Below are positions 38,352-49,676 of a DNA stretch of 64,000 nucleotides, piece after piece (positions within the stretch are counted from its first letter, which is position 1; each line of letters begins with the position of its first letter). The stretch spans positions 32,502,716 through 32,566,715 of the forward strand of contig OY735220.1 in NCBI GenBank assembly GCA_963457665.1, written 5' to 3'. The translations under genes were made by a program, and so were the position numbers. Below the pieces are notes generated by a model. That model saw only the letters and a list, made by a program, of their open reading frames with translations. It did no database searches and was not told where the DNA came from. The stretch is from Thysanoteuthis rhombus. Taxonomy: Eukaryota > Mollusca > Cephalopoda > Oegopsida > Thysanoteuthidae.

Positions 38352-38430
38352 ACTTTTGTCCTCATCTTGGTTCATTATTCGAACACAACGTTTCGGCTGC
38401 TGTAACCCTACCGCCGTCTCCAGGTGATGA
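38352..38430 (-). repeat. Family C repeat (CCGAAACGTT motif)
   Basis: The minus strand reads CTGGAGACGGCGGTAGGG, then CAGCAGCCGAAACGTTGTG, then AACCAAGATGAGGAC. The same order occurs at 50128-50215 and 61622-61700. Comparable 'ctgaaga...ccgaaacg' sentences occur in many animal retroelements. The element type is not proven here. Confidence 0.55.
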
Positions 38431-38694
38431 GTGGATGCATTTTTGACTATCGACTGAGTAGGCCCCTCTCAGTGATTGTCTTCTAAGTGAAAAAAGGAGA
38501 CATGAAGTATAAAAGGTTGAGAATTGATGGTTTAGATCAATCAGTGACTCATTAGCATTTATCTTTTGCATCTGTTCACGACTTCATACTAATTGTTGTT
38601 TTCTTTTATCGCAACTAAACTCAGGCTGGTTATTTACGCCACCAAATCATGTTTGCATCGCGGATCATAAAGCTAGGCTCTCATCATTCATACA

Positions 38695-38886
38695 TGCGTC
38701 CCCGGTTATAATGCAAGCGTAGGGGTCCAACAGTATTGTAACCAGGCTGCGATCAATTTAGATATTTTGAAGCAAGATCTAGCGACTTTGGAGCTAAATC
38801 CAGCTATTTTAGAGCTAGATTAATATTTTGTGGTTCACCATCCATACGTGTTGAAACGCAGACAGTATTCTAACGGGGAGACTTTT
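38695..38886. mobile_element. Possible Tigger/pogo-like MITE
   Basis: The left end has GTCCCCGGTTATAATGCAAGCG and the reverse complement of the right end has GTCTCCCCGTTAGAATACTGTCTGCG, both of the 'cccc-g-ttataa' style seen in Tigger-like elements. The repeats are imperfect and no TA duplication is certain. Confidence 0.35.
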
Positions 38887-39299
38887 TGTAACCAGTCTTT
38901 TTTGAAGATTTTGTTACTTTTGATCTTGAGAAACTTATTGTAAGTTATCTAGTAAAGTTTGTCACAAGGCCATGGGTTGCTTAAAGTATCTACTGTTCCT
39001 AAGCAGTAACTCATCTATGGTAGACCGGCTCCGAAACCGACTTTCATAAATGAAAATTTATCCTTGATAAATAATAATTTTCTTTTTCTCCATCTTGCCT
39101 TTACTTTTTTTTTCTATTTTACTCTAGATGTCGTAGCGAAGTGGAGATAGCGGTCGCGTATATTTCGTCCGTTACGTTTTGTTTTTTCTTAAATTTTCCT
39201 TTATTTTACTTGAGCAATTTATTATAACCCACTTCCAACTTGCTAGGCCCGTCGATGCTCCATAAGAGCCCAATTAACCGTGCATTTCGAGAAACATGT

Positions 39300-39490
39300 T
39301 CCTTAACTTGTCCTCTGTCATCCTCTTACGACGCTGGATGAGGAGTTTGACTTAACCGGTTCGAATCCAGAATGGTCTCTCTCCAAGACTGCTCGCCAAA
39401 CAAGGTTGAAGAGCCTAGTTTTTTTCCCGCTATTTAGCCTGGGAAAAGGGAGGGGATGAAGACGGATTCATGCCATTCCCAAAGACAGTG
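39300..39490 (+). mobile_element. tRNA-derived SINE with shared central module
   Basis: There is an exact B box GGTTCGAATCC at 39358-39368, preceded by a tRNA-like stretch (gacgctggatgaggagtttgac). A body follows (ggtctctctccaagactgctcgcc) and then the module gctatttagcctgggaaaaggg...ggattcatgccattccc at 39425-39482, which recurs at 2155 and 41300. The A box is weak. The frame that opens at 39470 inside the module is incidental. Confidence 0.55.
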
Positions 39491-40309
39491 CAAAATGAAC
39501 GCAAACTTTCCCTGTGTTTGAACTCGTTTCGCCGATACCATTTCCGCAGCAACAAACCTTCAACTTTACGATGTCATAAAAACTGCGACTATCACACAAC
39601 ATTGAAGTATCTTCATGATCTTATTGAATGTTTTCATACCAACTGCATTTCTGATCTAAAAATATTGTCTCATTTTACCATAAAAAGGCTTTTAGCAGAA
39701 AATGCGCCCGACTGACTGGATTTTCAGACAATTCCCATGGAAGGGTCTAAAGGGTCTTTTGTCCCTATAAAAAAAAATCAATGCTGTTTCTATTTTCAGG
39801 GATACCTCAATTCGATACCTTTGGCTAGAATATCCCGTTTCGGCTACTTAGATAGAAATCAGCTCTTTGTCATCGGGTTGGGAGCGAACGCAGATCCCAC
39901 ACTATTTATTAATTTTGAATTTCCAGAAACTAACTAAGGACATGTCAGAGGGTCTCATCAGAACACACAGATTTTTGTGATGGTGGTATGTATGTGTTGT
40001 ACGGTTGTGGTTCCTGATTCACGCAATCATACATGGACGGACGGACATTTGGTGAATTATGCAATTTTTTAAACGAGCGTCAGTTTGAAACTTTCGTACC
40101 AGAAACTATAAGTAGCAGTCAAATCACAAATTCAGATAATACATTCATAAACACCCATCAAGTGAGATGCAAAAAGACCCTTTATTCTTTCAATGTTATC
40201 ATCTTTAGTTTGCATATCGTATAGTAAAAATTAATAAATTAATTAATTAAAAAGAGTTAACTTTAGCAAAATTATGATCATTCGGCAGGCACGGATCCGG
40301 GGTCTGCCC

Positions 40310-40460
40310 AACCCCCCCAGTTCGGGCAAAGCTCAATTAATCGTTTTTTTAAAAAATATCTAGACAAAGAAATCTCATAAATACCACCCCCTCATCCTGC
40401 ACGGGCAAAGGTTAATTAAACTTTTAAAATATCTATACTAAGAAATTTTATAAATAATAA
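40310..40460 (+). repeat. Local tandem duplication, about 80-bp period
   Basis: 'cgggcaaagctcaattaatcg...aatatctagacaaagaaatctcataaata' (40322-40383) is repeated with divergence as 'cgggcaaaggttaattaaac...aatatctatactaagaaattttataaata' (40401-40460). Confidence 0.6.
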
Positions 40461-41039
40461 ACCCAAATAATCCCATGTAACCATAAATTAACCTTTAAAA
40501 CACTGATGTTCAAAATGTCTTCTTTTTCACGTATCTAATCGCGAAAATAAAAAATTTCCCCACCCCACCCCCATAGGATTTCAAGGAAAACTTAAATCAC
40601 TGCTTGGGAAAAAAAATGATTAAACACTTCGTAGTTGAGATGGAACAGTAAGAAGTTTAAATTTGTCCTTGATATCCGTATGAGACCAAAATCACAAAAA
40701 TTCTATCATGGTGTTGCCAAGGCACATCAGGATTTTTTTTTCTGATTCAAGCTTTCCCGCGAGAAAATTCTATTTTCATAGACTTTTTGCGATAATTGCG
40801 CCGATCGACAAGATAAATAAACAAATATGATACCAAAGATGGTATATTTTGTTGAAGATTATATAACCTCTAAAAGTACACACACACACACACACACTAC
40901 TGAAGATGGGAATACCTCCCATGTCAGGACCATTAATAAAATCATTTACAGATAAATAAATGTAACTTCCATACACTTTACTTCCGAGTCTGTCTCACTC
41001 TCTGCAGTTCATATATATACGTATATGTATCCTCCGCTT

Positions 41040-41375
41040 ACAGACAACAGTAAGTCCCCCAGGATGCATGCCAGGGCAAAGCGTACGGAGATCCTGGGAT
41101 GTCCAGTTGTCAGAATTCATCTCCCAGCCTGGCTGATGTTTCCCCAGAGAAAAAGCAGAGAACAGTACGTCCAGCATCAGCTTGGCTGCAGGAGCTGCCA
41201 GAAGGATTTCAAAGTTGGCGTCAGACCGCCTGGTTTGGAATCAGTGCTGTTTTCCTTCCAGACTAGTTGCCTTCCCAATGCTAGAGAGCCTGATCTGCCC
41301 AGCTATTTTACCCATGGCTTGGAGGAGAGGGGGGAATAAATGTATTCATACCTTTCCCAAGGGTATCAATGCGAA
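41040..41375. mobile_element. SINE-like element with shared module
   Basis: The GC-richer block ends with gctattttacccatggcttggaggagagggg...tattcatacctttcccaagggtat at 41302-41367, the third copy of the module at 2155 and 39425. The 104-codon frame crossing it does not resemble a protein family. No convincing Pol III boxes were found. Confidence 0.45.
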
Positions 41376-41483
41376 GTCAGCTTAAACTGCCTCGAGATAT
41401 AAAACAATGAAAATTTCATCATAAAGTTATTTACTTTCAGTTCATGAAACGAACTAAAAATTCTGAATACAGCCCTATTTCGG

Positions 41484-41803
41484 TGGACTATAAAATGGCT
41501 ACCTGATTGTAAATCGTCAAGTTTCACACATTCGCTCACTCTGTTGAAAACGGCGCACATATTTTGAACGCGTTTTTAACAACGGGCGAGCGAGCGTGTA
41601 GTTTACCCAATACAATTTTACAAATTAACTTCTGTCTTTCTTTCATGAAATGTCCACACACTCGCTCACACGATGATAAAAACGACGCACAGAAGTTGTG
41701 CGCTGTTTTTTATATCGACTTAGCTATTGCGTGGTGTGGAACGTTAACCATTGAGAGTCGGAGTAGCCATTTTATAGCCATTTACAATCAGGGTAGCCTA
41801 CCT
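41484..41803. mobile_element. Compound foldback element
   Basis: Outer arms GGCTACCTGATTGTAAAT (about 41498-41515) and ATTTACAATCAGGGTAGCC (about 41780-41798) are inverted copies. Inside are two related hairpins. The first, 41528-41600, pairs gctcactctgttgaaaacg with cgtttttaacaacgggcgagc. The second, 41661-41735, pairs gataaaaacgacgcaca with tgtgcgctgttttttatatc. A further inverted echo (ctataaaatggctac against gtagccattttatag) lies just inside the arms. No transposase is present. It behaves like a foldback or MITE-type DNA element. Confidence 0.55.
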
Positions 41804-41809
41804 AAGAAG

Positions 41810-44510
41810 TGCTTTTATGAAGCTGTGTATGTTGCGTACAAATAAGGTAAAATGGCTGTGTGTGTATATTTTTATTTTTCGGCAATAAACAGTTGTTTGT
41901 GTAAACAACAGAGGAGAAACTATCTTTTACTCCCATCACTTTAAAATTCCCATATCCTGGTCAATCATCAAATTACACACCAATGTAAAAAAGGAGTTAA
42001 ACGCGGACAATTGCAGCGTAATCTTAACGCGGGGTCAAAGTTTTACCAACACTGAATACGTTCCGCCTAGATTTTATTTTCGGTCTAAAACCTGCAAAGA
42101 CGTGGGAAACCCTCCCAGATCTTCGTCTGCGGAGCCAAGCCATCATTTTTTACCTTGTATAGGAGATATTTCAGTATTGGTAAAAAATTTTGTCTCCTTG
42201 AACATTTCATTGTTATTGTTCGGCAGACAAAAATAAACATTGACTATAAAACAATGAAACATAAGAAAAAAAAAACCTTACAATTTGAAAAAAAAAATCA
42301 ATTACGTTTTTAAAAATAGTTAGCAAGGGGTGAATCGATATTGATGAAAACTGTCACTCCATCAAAAATTACGTCGCAAATTTTCCGCAAGTTTTTAAAA
42401 AAAAATATTCATCCTATGATTGAGAATGTAAAGCGGTGCAAATATTGGGGGGAAAAAGGATGAAAAATAATTAAACATGTATTAATAAGCCAACAGCCGT
42501 GATCATTATATTTTCCAGGTAGATTGCAATCTACCTCTTTGCTTAAACGGAACAATTCATCTCGAACTCTAGAAAAATAATTTCGACCAAAGAAAACAAA
42601 AGCAACAAGTGTTCCAGGAAATATATCATTTTCTTTCGATATTGCAACGTATCCCAGTTTAGAATGTTGTCCCTCCGATCAGCGAAGATATTAATTAAGG
42701 ATCGCACACTAAATGGACCTAATTTTTCCAAATGAATATTATTAATTAATTGGGTTTAGTTGTTAATTAGGATTACAGTTCACAATAACAAAAGTTAAAT
42801 CAAAAATATCCTGTGTACAAAATTAACACGGAGAAAGATTCTTCTCGGGATAGAACCAGTCACTAACAGGGCTGGTCTTAATATACTTATTTATTTTTGC
42901 AAATGATCGGTCCAAAGCCTAGATGAAGATAAGAAAGGATAGAGTAACTCACAGGTAAACATTTCTCTATCTACGCGCGAAAAGGGATAGAAAAGCAGTC
43001 CCACCCCTGTTTGCTCAATAACTTATAGTTGACTATCATTGGGAGAGTTTGTCAAGCCGTACCTATCAAAAACTAGCTGGGTTGACTACTAGACTGCGGA
43101 GAATTTTGCCGCGAAGAATGCGTTGTCTTCGCCCGAACCTTGAAAAGTGGAGCATGTAGAGTTGAACCGTTGAACGCATGTGAGATTCATGCAAAGATAG
43201 ACAGAAGAACAATCCAAGAGACACATCGTAGTTTCTCAACTCACTCATGTCAGGATTGAGGTGAAGACGGAAATTTGAATCGGATACTTTGAGAAATAAA
43301 TAGTCTGCATGTTATGATGTCAACAGGTATAAACAATACGTATACCTTTTGTTCAGACTAAAATAGATGTTCCTAATTTTCTATCATCAATAGTTGTAAA
43401 TAATGAGAACTATGATGTTTATTACACCATCGCAAATGCTTAAGGCCCAAGATACTGTGTAACAGGAAGATCCTTGAAGTGCACCTGATTTTGTTTAAAA
43501 GAAAATGAAGATCACATGTTTGTTTTTTTTTCTCTCAATTTGTCTGGTTAGCAGATGAACAATGGATTCTTATTAATAAGATGGGAGTAATGATACTATT
43601 TACAGGTTTGGTACAAGGCCATAATCAGAGGGGAAGAGACGGCAGTCTTCTTGTTCTACCCTACTAGTAATTCGTTCCATTCAGGAGAGGTCAACCATCC
43701 CTACCGTCATAATACCACATTTATTCTCGGAAACCTACGCTTTAGAGATGATATATGTATAAATACAAGTGTTGAAAACATACAGATGATGGGAGAGGGG
43801 CCAAAAGACAAAAACGGACAATCTTGAAACCTATCAGGGTTAGTAAGGGTCTCGGTCTATTCATGCTAAGGAGAGAACGGCTACTTTTTCAGGCGAGTGT
43901 TACTTTTACCGTGTTAAATTGAGAACATGGACGGTGCAATTTATCTTTTCAGTGGCAAAACTACCACCTTGATATTGACAAGTTTACTGCTTTCATTATT
44001 TCTTTAATTGGCTTATTTAACCATAGCCCCAAACATAGGGACCCTGAACACTAAAATTCAAGTCATATCCTTTATAGATGAATCTAATGTAAATACAGTT
44101 TCAAATGATCAAATTTTTTGCTTTCATTTGAAAATGAAATCTTAAAAAATATACTCAGGTAAAGGTGAAGAAGAGAGGGAAAAAAATTGATCCAAGAGGA
44201 TAGCAAAATTTTTGAAGGAAAAAAATTTCCGTTCTGAGGTCCTGTTGGAATTTAACGCGGAAAAGGTAACGATCGCGTATTTTTTTTTCCAGGTGAGGGA
44301 ATGTGAAAACTCCCACTTTTTTTTTTTTTTTTTTTTTTACATTAATAACATTGGGATGATTAAACGAATGAAAAGAAAAAAGAAAGAAAACTCCCATGTA
44401 CTATAGTCTCAAAAGAAAAAAAATCAAAACAAAAACATTTACAATCCGTAGACACACACACACACATGCGTGCCGATATCAAATCAAATCAAATAATTAT
44501 AGGTATGTAG
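41810..44510. other. Proximal part of the presumed nvd intron 1
   Basis: AT-rich sequence with poly(T)/poly(A) runs (for example 44318-44338) and a short AC run at 44451-44466. I looked on the minus strand for a following Rieske exon and found none. Short frames here overlap homopolymers and are not genes. Confidence 0.5.
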
Positions 44511-44518
44511 CTACTTAC

Positions 44519-45017
44519 CAAGGGCACTGATTGAAACAGCTTGGTTTGGTGTAAGTTTATGAGATTCAATTAATCCGAACCACCCGTTAGGATATACGGG
44601 TGGGATATCTCCGATTTTTCTCCTCCGTCGGACCTGGTTGGCAATTTCCTTGGCGCTGAAAGTCCCGTCGTGTACATATCCAGTCGTGCCGAGGACTCTC
44701 ACACGATCCATATAAGTGAAGAAAAATTGATAGGTCATTTTTAAGATTCGATAGGCGAAATAGAATAAAGCGACGTAGGTTAAAAACCGCAGGCCAGTAA
44801 TAATGTCAATGTTGTTCCAGAAAATGAGGAAAAGATTACTCCAACTGTGTCCAGCTACAGTCGTTACGGCATGTTTACAAAATTCGTGTACCTCCAAAAG
44901 AGGTACACTCAAAATTTTGAACCCTAGGTTATCTCCGAAGGCTGCGACCACGATAAGCGCGAAAAAGCTCAGAATGATGAATGTTACAAGAAAAGTTAAT
45001 CTTAACCAACCAGGCAT
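44519..45017 (-). CDS. Cholesterol 7-desaturase (Neverland/DAF-36), first coding exon
   Basis: This exon encodes the N-terminal 166 residues of a Neverland/DAF-36-type Rieske oxygenase, which converts cholesterol to 7-dehydrocholesterol at the start of ecdysteroid or dafachronic-acid synthesis in animals that have it. Seen in the sequence: a hydrophobic segment at residues 5-27, a second at about 74-100, and then the family signature R-R-R-R-K-I-G-D-I-P-P-V-Y-P-N-G-W-F at 130-147, followed by G-L-I-E-S at 148-152. This signature lies immediately before the Rieske domain. The start ATG at 45017 has an A at -3 (ACCATGC). The exon ends in phase 1 at a consensus donor, G/GTAAGT (44519/44518-44513), so the frame continuing to the stop at 44511 is intronic. 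The Rieske iron-sulphur ligands and the catalytic domain must lie in later exons, which I could not find in the window. Membrane-anchored enzyme, probably endoplasmic reticulum. The full protein is normally around 400-450 residues. Confidence 0.88.
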
Positions 45018-46198
45018 GGTTAATTGATTATGATTTATGAATTAAGGAAAAGAAAAGGTATTTTGAAATAAGCAGCACCCAAGTTGACCGTCAAAATATG
45101 CACGTGTGTCGTAAGTACTAAGATGAAAATTAAAGAGCGAATGTCATTTTCTTGAATCAAAATATTGTGTTCTTTTTTTTCACTTTGAGTTGTACAAAAA
45201 GTATAAACGTTTGTTTAATTATTTCAAGTATTTTTTTTTACCTTTCCTTTTCCATCGTGAAGATATTTTTTTGGTAAATTCCAAGAAGTAACGCTTAATC
45301 AGAAAAAAAAATAAATAAATAAAAAATCGTTAGCTCCTGGTGACAAGTTATTTGAAAGAAAAAAATTTCTTTTTTTCTTTTCTTAAAGACTTCTCTCCAA
45401 GCTCTGTCTGTTATAAATATATAATTCTGATTTCTTCTTGTTTCCAAAAATGTGTAAGTAGATTGTGAATTTTTCCCCCCCAAAACATGTAATAATTGCA
45501 AAGATGGGAATAATTGTCAACTTGGACGGCCGTTCGCTCGGGAAAGTCTTCACTCTATCCAGGCTCTATTTAACTACTTAAGTGAACGTAGTCGATATTC
45601 ACACTGCTACCAATACCTCTTCCTTCTTCATCTTGCTTTCTTCCCATTCGTTTTATTTTCCCTCCTGCTACCACTTGGTGGTGGGTCACGTGACATTCCC
45701 CACCTCTTTTTTTTTTTCTTTTCCTTTTCCCAACTCTTTCTTCTTCACTCTCTCAATCCCCTTACTCTCCTTCTCCGCACTCTCATTCCCTCTGCTCTCT
45801 TTATCCACTCTCATTCATTATTCTTCTTCTCGCTCATTCTCCTCCCCCCCCACCTTCGTATTTTATGATGTTTTTAAAAGCCAAGCTTAGTACACTACTA
45901 GACTAAACAGAGATGGTGGGAAGATTGTGATGCGTTAATCTTCCCAGTGGGAAGGGCCCGCCACGGAGTTGATCATTATTACATTATTCAAAATTCTGGG
46001 GTTTTTTTTTGTTTTTGTTTTTTTATCCGGCCCAAACACCGGGTCACACCTACGCAACCAAACTAACCTTAACAACAACCCATCGAGCAAGCAGGCTAAT
46101 CTCTGCTGGGTTTTCTCACGCAACGCGGACACAGAAACTTATACAATGTACATTACGTATCGACATAAGAAAAAACACACGCAAATATCAAGAGATAA
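45018..46198. other. Region upstream of nvd
   Basis: This is the 5' flank of the exon. About 70 bp before the ATG is the inverted repeat TTGAC-C-GTCAA (45084-45094), and a CACGTG E-box lies at 45101-45106. No clear TATA box was found. Positions 45600-45860 are a C/T-rich tract on the plus strand. The transcription start and any 5' non-coding exon cannot be placed. Confidence 0.4.
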
Positions 46199-46202
46199 GA
46201 CC

Positions 46203-46385
46203 GGGGGCCGGTGCCAGGGTTTCACGCACCCGCGGTCAAACTCGAAATTTACGAAAGGATTTCAAGCGCTATGAGCGAGACTTGAAATCTTCCCCCAGGT
46301 TGTATTCTAAGGACTTGCTTTTTCATTTTGGAGTGCGCCATTAGGACGTTTTTTCTTGCGCCCTGGGCGGCCGGCTACGTTTGCC
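46203..46385. mobile_element. Possible hAT-like element
   Basis: The left end ggggccggtgccaggg and the reverse complement of the right end (gtagccggccgcccagggcgc) are similar GC-rich inverted ends of the CCGG-CC-AGGG type seen in some hAT elements. No target-site duplication is confirmed. Confidence 0.3.
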
Positions 46386-46599
46386 TGATGGACGAATTCG
46401 AAAAATATTCGTAAAAACACATCATTTCCTCATACAAACATGGAAATAGAAACTTTCACATTGCTTATCAACATCCACAAAAAACACATTAAGTTGAAAC
46501 TGGTGTATTGTATTCGAAAATAGTCGTAAAAATGTATATACACGCACGATTATTCCTTATGAAACAACGACGATGAAAAAAAAAAAAAGATTAAAATGT

Positions 46600-46693
46600 G
46601 CAATTTGGGGCCTCCATCGCCTTTTGCGGGTCCCCTGGTGGCCACAGGTCCCCTAAGAAGCTGCATAATTCGCTTATGCTTTGGACCGACTCT
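46600..46693 (-). mobile_element. hAT-like terminal fragment
   Basis: On the minus strand it begins CAGAGTCGGTCCAAAGCATAAGCGAATTATGCAGC (read in two pieces) and continues through GGGGACC and GTGGCCACC. This matches a well-known style of hAT-derived repeat end in animal genomes. Only one end is recognised. Confidence 0.35.
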
Positions 46694-46699
46694 GTCCAA

Positions 46700-47995
46700 T
46701 TACGTTGTTTGTCTCTTAGTTCAACTTTATTCGGAAATAGAAATAAAAACTCGAATGATTATCGTATATGAAAAAAGCAAGAAAAAAGAAGAAAAAAAAA
46801 AACATCCAGAATAACGAAACGCGGAATCAGTGACTATAAGGTTGTAAATTTCGAAATCCTACTTGGGGATTAAGTGCAGGTGCAGACATGTACACATTTA
46901 TTCAGGAATGATGCAAATCTCTGTTGCATTGAAAGGAAACACTTGCACATAGACTCCAACAAACACGCTCAAGTGCGTTCGCATACACAAAACACACACA
47001 AGGGCTATTCTTCCTCAAGTTTCTTTCTTTTTTCTTTCCTTCCCGCTTGTTTTCAAATTTTACTTCGTTTTTAGAATGTCTTTCTACACTTCAGGTTTTC
47101 CTTCTTTCTTACATTCTCTTTCTGTAGAAATCATCAACCGAAGCTGCCAACATCTGCAAAGGGTTCTTCAGTTTTTAAGCCGGTCTATCTATCTGTCTGG
47201 TGTCGGGCGTACAGGCCGCACCCAACGGAGCTAAATGGATGAAAATTTAAGCATTTCCTCCGAGACTTCTTATCATGTCTACAAAAAAAAACTTTCTTTT
47301 TTTTTTTTTGGAAATTGCCCTCGAATCAAGTTTATAGTGAGTGTATATGGGGAGGGGTTTCAATGTACAACATAAGTTTATGCTAAATTGGTCTCCAAGT
47401 TTTTGTCCAATAGTCTACATGTTTGTTGTTTTTTTTTTAAATTCGGGCTTTTCTCGTCGTCATTGTCCAACAAAAGGCGAGAGAATTGATCAACCCCGTT
47501 CCCAATTTTTTTGATTGATCACCCTCACTCAGGACGATCCTGTAAGCAAATTACGTAGTGGTCACCTGACGGTTCCTAATGAGTGACTAACCTGACCTGT
47601 CTTTCTTTTCCCTTTTCATTCATACTCTTTTCTTCTTTCTTCTCCCCACTACCCCAACATCATTTTTTATTTCTCATCTTCCTTGTTTTTCCCCCTATAG
47701 CTCTGTTCTCTTCGTTTTTTCTTTCCATCCTCCCCCGCTCCCCTCTCCCTGTCTCTCCTCTGTCCTTTCTTTCTCTCTGTCCTCTTCTCCCAGTCTCTGC
47801 TCTCACTTTTTAATGTTTTTTTTTACTTCTCACTTTTTCTACTATGTTTTGCTTTCTCTCTTAGTGTTTTCAATTGTTTTCTATCTTAACATCACATTCA
47901 TCTGCTTTCCCCCCACCCCCTTTTTCTTCCCATACCAGGTAATTTTTTACTATCAATCCTATCCTTTAATGACCTCATATAATGAAAATAAAAAG
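46700..47995. other. Non-coding, pyrimidine-rich stretch
   Basis: Positions 47580-47900 are dominated by C/T on the plus strand (ctctgtcctcttctccc and similar), a second such tract after 45600-45860. No gene is supported. Open frames there reflect composition. Confidence 0.5.
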
Positions 47996-47997
47996 TT

Positions 47998-48150
47998 CAT
48001 CATCATCATCATCATCATCATCAGGAACAAAATTAACACCAACGATATTTGCCATCTATTTCACTCACTTTGCGAGCCGGTGTACTAATGATGATAATCA
48101 TGATGATGATGATGATTAAATTTATCAGTAAAATAATCATCATCATAGAT
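47998..48150. repeat. (CAT)n and (GAT)n cluster in opposite orientations
   Basis: (CAT)n at 47998-48022, (GAT)n at about 48098-48117 and shorter (CAT) groups at 48136-48146. The LINE fragments in this window carry (GAT)n 3' tails, so these may be orphan LINE tails from insertions on both strands, but no reverse transcriptase sequence is recognisable beside them. Confidence 0.6.
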
Positions 48151-48529
48151 ATCTGATATTGAGTGAAAACGCTAAACGAAGAAGAAGTTAGAGAGTGGGG
48201 GGGGGTATAGATGGAAAATTTAATGATGATGATAGTGATGTGGCCACGCCTATTGCAAGTTGCTGATTGGTCAATCGGCGAAGGCTGTTCACCCAACTCC
48301 CGCCGACAGACTCCGGGATTCACGTCGTCACACACTGGACGTTGGGAAAATAAACGGAAAGTTTTTTTGTTTTTTTTGTAAAGTCATTTATGTAACAAAA
48401 CCCACCATCACCGACATTACAGAGAAATATAAATCACGTACATATTCAGTGTAGATGGGAAGTTTTGAGGAAAAAAAGAAAGAGAAGAAATGAAAACAAC
48501 AGTAATATATCAAATCTGGTTAATCACCC

Positions 48530-48870
48530 AACAGAAACCTCCTCATGACCAACGTCCTTTGGGCAGCATGTCTTGTTGGGGATGATCAATTAAAAATTGG
48601 AAAGAAAGGGTGATCAATGGATAAATTATTTCTCTCGACTTTTGTTGGGTGGTAATTCCAAGTATATCTGAATTTGAAAAAAAAGAAAGAAGTGTGAACG
48701 CTACCAGACACAAACTAAGGGACCAAATTAGCATAAACCTACATTGTAAATTGTCCACTCCCAATAAAAACCTATTGAGGGAGATTGAAAAAAAAACAAC
48801 TTTTTTTTAGACATAAGTAGTGAATATTTAATATAAAATCATCTAGCTCCATTGGTTATTGGTCTGTAGG
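48530..48870 (+). mobile_element. MITE-like family M2, copy 2
   Basis: Contains 'acgtcctttgggcagcatgtcttgttgggg', 'ggtgatcaatggataaattatttctctcg', 'gtgtgaacgctaccagacacaaactaagggacc' and 'aatttagcataaacctac'-type landmarks in family order. The right end, with the gttgacag block, is missing or diverged. Confidence 0.55.
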
Positions 48871-48902
48871 CGTGACACATAGATAGATGCAGTTATTTCT
48901 TT

Positions 48903-48980
48903 CACAACGTTTCGGCGTTGTATCCTCCGAACAAAAACACCTGGAGAAGAACGGAGAGTGCACGACCGAAATGTTGTGAG
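48903..48980. repeat. Family C-related hairpin
   Basis: cacaacgtttcgg (48904-48916) and ccgaaatgttgtg (48967-48979) are near-perfect 13-bp inverted arms enclosing ctggagaagaacggagagtgc. It places the family C motif on both strands. Confidence 0.6.
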
Positions 48981-49676
48981 AAAAATTACCGCATAGACGA
49001 GGAAAATAACCCAGCTTTAACACACACAAAAATTATGCAATATCTATCGTCCTTCAGCAGACAATAATCTCATACGAAATCTGAGTTACAAGTTCTGCAA
49101 AAACTGCATTTTAAACCGAAATTTCATAAATGCCAAAGATTTAACGTAAAACTTTACCCTCCCCACCCCAGAAACTCCCCTCAAGTTTGTCAACAGTCAA
49201 CGCGGGAATAGATGAACAAATATTTCATTTGGAACATTATTTTCCCTAATTTGGGGAAAATACGGTAGTCAAGTTCTGTGTTGGAAGCAAGAAATGCGTT
49301 ATACGTGATCATGTTCTGTCAGAGATGTTTGCATCAATTCCTGACCACAGACAGTCTGTTTTTCTTTATAGTTTCCAAAGCATAACATACAGATTGAGTG
49401 CCGAAACTGGCTAGAACAAATTTTAGGTAAGAAAATTGCGAAATCCGGCGTTTAACTATCATTTGTTTCATTACTGCCGGAAATATTTAGATTGTTTGCA
49501 CAGAAAATAGTTAAAGCTAAATGGAGGAGTAGCAGTATAGTCAGTGGGCGACGATAAGGAAAACCAAAACCTTGCCTGCGTATACCGACTCCAGATGTTA
49601 TGTAGTCGGTACTAAAATAGAACTAGTAGTTATTTCTTTACTCTTTTTTCTATCACCAGAATTTACTATGACACAA

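Noticed and set aside
38355-38370. Plus-strand C-P-H-L-G-like string as a Rieske exon
   Set aside because: It is part of the repeated family C sentence (cctcatcttgg), is on the wrong strand for nvd, and recurs at 50.1 and 61.6 kb.
38352-38430. Hammerhead ribozyme in family C (CTGA-N-GA ... CGAAAC)
   Set aside because: The core letters resemble a hammerhead, but the base pair expected right after the GA and before the GAAA (10.1-11.1) would be C-C or would use up the invariant G. This copy also reads CTGGAGA, and I see no matching cleavage triplet. It needs a covariance search before being claimed.
39725-39745. Minus-strand P-F-H-G as a Rieske C-P-F-H-G-W exon of nvd
   Set aside because: The flanking residues do not match: the Cys and Trp are absent, and what follows is unlike the family.
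45582-45890. 102-codon F/S-rich open frame
   Set aside because: It results from the C/T-rich tract and has no other coding evidence.
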